7,966 nt of DNA from Patescibacteria group bacterium (GTDB lineage: Bacteria; Patescibacteriota; Minisyncoccia; Moranbacterales; UBA1568): contig JAUPUC010000033.1 of assembly GCA_030917745.1 (NCBI GenBank), positions 1 through 7,966 on the forward strand, given 5' to 3'. The position numbers and the translations under genes are program-made. This document shows, in pieces, positions 5,209-7,966 of this stretch (position 1 is the first letter of the stretch; every line of letters begins with the position of its first letter). Below the pieces are notes generated by a model. The model worked only from the letters and a program-made list of their open reading frames with translations. It had not been told where the DNA came from and made no database searches.

Positions 5209-5817
5209 ATGGGTGAATACAGAAAAGCAGGAGGTTTCGGAGGAAAGAAGGCAGGAGGGTTTGGTGGGGGGCGTCCGAGTTTTGGTGGAGGGAGACCGAG
5301 TTTTAAGCGTGGTGGTGATCGAGACGGCGGACCGAGGGAAATGTTTCCTGCGACGTGTTCTTCATGCCATAAATCGTGCGAGATTCCTTTCCGTCCAAGC
5401 GGAGAACGACCAGTCTACTGTCGTGACTGTTTCGGTTCTCAGGAAGGTTCGGCTCCTGACACGCGTGGTCGTCGAGATGACCGTGGTGGTGAATCTCGTT
5501 TTCCTCGTAAAGAATATCAGGCTCCATCATTCTCTGCGCCAAAGCCTCCAATGGAAGATAAGCGCATTGATGGTCTGAAGAGACAATTGGATGATGTGAG
5601 CGCTAAAGTTGATCAGATTTTGCATATTCTCAATCTGAAAAACTCTCTTGTTGCTACTGAGGAGAAGCAGTCAAAGAAAAAGAGCGATTCCCTGGAAGTT
5701 AAGGCGGCTGTTCAGGAAATCGTTGCTGATATCAAGACCGCTCAGAAAGGACTGAAGAAAGAAGCAGTTACTGAGAAGAAAGTAGTCAAAAAGAAGTCAG
5801 TGACGAAGAAGGCGTAG
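5209..5817 (+). CDS. CxxC-x17-CxxC zinc-knuckle protein with Gly/Arg-rich head and coiled coil
   Basis: A 202-residue protein in four parts. Residues 1-44 are low complexity (repeats of GGFGG and GGGRPSF, then RGGDRDGG), resembling RGG-type nucleic-acid-binding segments. Residues 50-74 carry Cys50-x2-Cys53, exactly 17 residues, Cys71-x2-Cys74, with PFRPSGERPVYC between: the CxxC-x17-CxxC family, frequent in Patescibacteria, presumably binding one zinc. Residues about 120-141 form a short coiled coil with leucine-type residues at 123, 127, 130, 134, 137 and 141. The tail is lysine-rich (EKKVVKKKSVTKKA). Function is not established; RNA or DNA binding is a reasonable inference from the basic ends and zinc knuckle. 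The start is fixed by an in-frame TAA at 5197; the nearest SD-like GTGAGG (5188-5193) is 15 bases away, longer than usual. It has its own promoter and terminator. Confidence 0.88.
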   Translation: MGEYRKAGGFGGKKAGGFGGGRPSFGGGRPSFKRGGDRDGGPREMFPATCSSCHKSCEIPFRPSGERPVYCRDCFGSQEGSAPDTRGRRDDRGGESRFPRKEYQAPSFSAPKPPMEDKRIDGLKRQLDDVSAKVDQILHILNLKNSLVATEEKQSKKKSDSLEVKAAVQEIVADIKTAQKGLKKEAVTEKKVVKKKSVTKKA

Positions 5818-5830
5818 TTGAAACAAAAGG

Positions 5831-5863
5831 AAAGAGGGTAGAACTCGCGTTCTATCCTTTTTT
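5831..5863 (+). terminator. Intrinsic terminator after the CxxC-x17-CxxC gene
   Basis: AAAGAGGGTAGAAC (5831-5844) pairs with GTTCTATCCTTTTTT (5849-5863) around the loop TCGC, about 14 pairs including two G-U, with the 3' T run forming both the base of the stem and the U tract. It begins 13 bases after the stop codon at 5817. Confidence 0.8.
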
Positions 5864-5905
5864 CATTTGCAAAAAGAAATATAGTGTAGTTATTCGATTC
5901 AGGAG

Positions 5906-5911
5906 TATAAT
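5906..5911 (+). promoter_or_regulatory. Candidate -10 box for the DUF4153 gene
   Basis: A perfect TATAAT lies upstream of the membrane-protein gene and downstream of the terminator at 5831-5863, where a new promoter is expected. No convincing -35 box exists at 16-18 bases (best is TAGTGT at 5882-5887) and there is no TG extension, so the promoter is weak, activator-dependent or not real. Confidence 0.35.
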
Positions 5912-5971
5912 AAAATCATCATAAATAGGTAAAACCATAGGGGTATGAATCTTGTATTTCTGAGGATGAGC

Positions 5972-7759
5972 ATGGATATGATTCGTGGCGTGATTACTCG
6001 ATTTCCATTGGTTGTTCTTTTCGCGTATGCCGGAACGGGTTTTGCGGTGCACGCTGTTGACAGTACGGCTCCAGATTGGATGGAAAAGCTGGTCCTCGTT
6101 TTTTTGGTGAGTTTTTTTGTGGGATTAGCGGGGTATATATTTGCTGAACGATTCGGGAAGGATAAGATGGCCGTGAGCCTCCTGTTGGTTATCTTTGCAG
6201 AAGTATATTTTTGGTTTCTCCCGAACGGATTCGAGATGATGAGGATCATTGATGTAGCTCAAATATTTCTCCTTGTTATGGTCAGTGTCATTGTGGTATT
6301 TTCAGCACCCTATTTCTTGCATCAACAAGTGAATGGATTTTGGCAGTATAATCGACAACTCATGAGAAGATTTCTGTTTACGGCCATTTCTACGGGGACG
6401 CTGTTTGTGGGTATCGCGATATCTTTGGCGAGTATGCAGTTGCTTTTTGATTGGCAGATACAGTCGGAGTGGTATTTCCGGATATGGATACTGATTGTCG
6501 GACTCGTGAGCACGATTGTCTTCTTGGCAGGTATCCCCAAGCAATTTGATCATTTGGAAGTGATGGGTGAATACCCATACGTGTTTGAGGTTTTTTCAAA
6601 ATATGTTTTGGTGCCGTTACTCATATTGTACGGGAGTATCCTGTATGTCTATGGAGGAAAAATACTCCTTGTGGGGGAATGGCCTAAGGGGACGGTATCG
6701 GTTTTGGTCTTCTGGTACGCTTTGCTGGGAATCGCGACGTGTTTTCTCCTTTTCCCGCGCAGAGACCAATCATTGTGGATTCGGCCGATGGCAAAAATAT
6801 TCTCTGTCACACTGATTCCTTTGGCAGTATTGCTTCTTGGTGCGGTTGTTGTTCGTGCCTCAGAATATGGATGGACCGCGAATCGGGGAGGCATGGCCAT
6901 GTTTGGCGTCTGGTTAATCGGGGTTGCTCTTTTTAATTTGACGAAAAAACGTGATGATATCCGTCTACTCTTTTTTGTCACAGCAATCAGTATTTTCGTA
7001 TTCTCCTTTGGTCCACTGAGTGTCTTTTCAGCCGCACGAACCAGTCAGGCACATCAGTTGGAGCTTTTGCTGATGAAAAATAAGATTCTGGTCGATGGTG
7101 TCGTTAGTCAGGAATATCAAGTATCGGTTCCACAGGAAGAGATATATCACATAAGATCTGTTGTGCAGTATCTCTGGGATATTCGAGGACTTGATGCGGC
7201 AGGCATACGTCTTGGTATTCCTCTGGAAGGGTTGAATCCTGAACAGGCGTTTGCTCTGTTCGGTGTTGGGTATGCTGCGGAGCAGGAGTATTCTTTAGTA
7301 TCTGATCAGACAGATGAAGATAACTATCGGTATGTGTTTCAGGCTGAGTACGGAGATGTACTTGATATCAGAGGTTTCTCTCGTTTGTATCAATTCGCTT
7401 GCCACACTACTACCTGCATATCCGGTGAAGGGGAAGAAAGTTTTGTACTCGAGAATGGGATATTGCAGGTGAAAGATCAGCAAGGAAAAATGATAGTCGC
7501 GATAGACCTCGCGGAGAAATCACAGGAACTTTTGACCCGGTACGCATCTGCACAACAGGTTTGGGAAGATACCATACCTGAAGATACAGCACTGCCATCG
7601 TATGTGCGAAAGATGGCTGGCCTACAGGACATGACCTTTGAGAAAAATCAGGGAAAGCTGAAAATAAAATTAGTGTTTGATGAGTTGTATTTCCAGAGAA
7701 CGGGGGAGAAAAATTCAGTGGAGAGTGTCAAGGGAAAGCTTTTGGTTACTCGTCCATAA
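5972..7759 (+). CDS. DUF4153-like multi-pass membrane protein
   Basis: An integral membrane protein of 595 residues from this start. About eleven hydrophobic helices fill residues 12-350, including YFRIWILIVGLVSTIVFLAG (about 168-187) and the family-like block EYPYVFEVFSKYVLVPLLIL (about 200-219) followed by GEWPKG (235-240), which I recognise from DUF4153-type proteins. The last 240 residues are soluble, beginning after FGPLSVFSAARTSQAHQLE, with a Cys-x4-Cys pair (about 477 and 482) that could form a disulfide if exported. Biochemical function is unknown. Start choice: ATG 5945 has AGGGG only 1 base away; ATG 5972 has GAGG at 5962-5965 with a 6-base spacer and leaves a short basic N-terminus before helix 1 (MDMIRGVITRF); ATG 5978 is also possible. 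It lies alone behind a terminator; no terminator follows, so the next gene may be cotranscribed. Confidence 0.8.
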   Translation: MDMIRGVITRFPLVVLFAYAGTGFAVHAVDSTAPDWMEKLVLVFLVSFFVGLAGYIFAERFGKDKMAVSLLLVIFAEVYFWFLPNGFEMMRIIDVAQIFLLVMVSVIVVFSAPYFLHQQVNGFWQYNRQLMRRFLFTAISTGTLFVGIAISLASMQLLFDWQIQSEWYFRIWILIVGLVSTIVFLAGIPKQFDHLEVMGEYPYVFEVFSKYVLVPLLILYGSILYVYGGKILLVGEWPKGTVSVLVFWYALLGIATCFLLFPRRDQSLWIRPMAKIFSVTLIPLAVLLLGAVVVRASEYGWTANRGGMAMFGVWLIGVALFNLTKKRDDIRLLFFVTAISIFVFSFGPLSVFSAARTSQAHQLELLLMKNKILVDGVVSQEYQVSVPQEEIYHIRSVVQYLWDIRGLDAAGIRLGIPLEGLNPEQAFALFGVGYAAEQEYSLVSDQTDEDNYRYVFQAEYGDVLDIRGFSRLYQFACHTTTCISGEGEESFVLENGILQVKDQQGKMIVAIDLAEKSQELLTRYASAQQVWEDTIPEDTALPSYVRKMAGLQDMTFEKNQGKLKIKLVFDELYFQRTGEKNSVESVKGKLLVTRP

Positions 7760-7797
7760 TCGCTGTTTTTTAATCAGTGGGTGGCATGTGAGAAAAA

Positions 7798-7966
7798 ATG
7801 GGCATGTTTTTTCGGGGAACCCGATTGGAATATATGCGAGGCGTGAGCAGTATCAAGATATTGTTACTACTCACTTCTTTTGGCTGCCTCATGTTCGTTG
7901 GTACGAGAATTACTGAGGTGGTATCACAGATTGTCGAGCAGAAGCAGTCAATCGTGGGAGATTTGT
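7798..7966 (+). CDS. N-terminus of a small membrane-anchored protein, cut by the window end
   Basis: The frame is open from 7792 to the end of the window. Possible starts are ATG 7798, 7804 or 7834; none has a good ribosome binding site (GTGAG at 7788-7792 lies 5 bases before 7798), so the longest is given. From 7834 the protein reads MRGVSSIKILLLLTSFGC, a basic start and a single membrane helix (about 9-23 of that numbering), followed by TEVVSQIVEQKQSIVGDL, polar and possibly coiled coil. One N-terminal helix plus coiled coil resembles FtsB/DivIC or FtsL-type division proteins, but the visible part is too short to assign. It is 38-74 bases after the DUF4153 gene. Confidence 0.5.
   Translation, partial: MGMFFRGTRLEYMRGVSSIKILLLLTSFGCLMFVGTRITEVVSQIVEQKQSIVGDL

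Noticed and set aside
7834..7890. Lipoprotein signal at LTSFGC of the last gene
   Set aside because: The residue at -3 is Ser and at -2 is Phe, not the L-[AST]-[GA]-C lipobox, so a plain membrane anchor is more likely.
7677..7916. 79-residue + strand frame across the end of the membrane-protein gene
   Set aside because: It runs out of frame within the DUF4153 coding sequence and overlaps the better membrane-anchored frame downstream; no SD or domain.
1..7966. UGA recoding (code 25) as in Gracilibacteria/Absconditabacteria
   Set aside because: TGA ends several genes at positions where the protein families naturally stop (174, 1213, 3384, 4567).

Overview
The window reads as a chromosomal segment of an uncultivated bacterium, most likely from the Candidate Phyla Radiation (Patescibacteria). 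Three observations suggest this: a protein with an exact CxxC-x17-CxxC zinc-knuckle motif behind a Gly/Arg/Phe-rich head, a multi-pass DUF4153-type membrane protein of the form common in that group, and a compact two-helix Wzz-like protein. The placement rests on family recognition, not a search. TGA is used as an ordinary stop (genes ending at 174, 1213, 3384 and 4567), so the genetic code is standard and not the UGA-glycine code of Gracilibacteria/Absconditabacteria. All genes I can support lie on the + strand.

Region 1 (1-4567) is the end of a surface-polysaccharide cluster: the C-terminus of a glycosyltransferase, a UDP-glucuronate 4-epimerase-like SDR enzyme, a small cupin lacking the usual metal ligands, a WbaZ-like GT4 glycosyltransferase, a short Wzz-like chain-length protein, and an MtfB-like GT4 glycosyltransferase. 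From the epimerase on, gaps are 3, 6, 32 and 13 bases, which indicates one operon. Together these genes would make a uronic-acid nucleotide sugar, transfer sugars to a lipid-linked glycan, and control chain length at the membrane. Two tiny SD-preceded reading frames sit in the larger gaps.

Region 2 (4568-5045) is a self-contained one-gene unit: a near-consensus sigma-70-type promoter with an extended -10, an imperfect dyad across the expected transcription start, a strong ribosome binding site, a 109-residue protein I do not recognise, a hairpin with the stop codon in its loop, and a strong intrinsic terminator. Its GC content (about 57% by hand count) exceeds samples of neighbouring genes (about 42-45%). 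It is the best candidate here for something undescribed.

Region 3 (5046-5863) is a second one-gene unit: a promoter of the same design, the CxxC-x17-CxxC protein with a coiled coil and lysine-rich tail, and a terminator. Region 4 (5864-7966) holds the DUF4153-like membrane protein and the beginning of a further small membrane-anchored protein cut by the window end. No tRNA, rRNA, CRISPR array, insertion sequence or attachment site was seen, and no gene-free stretch exceeds 300 bases.
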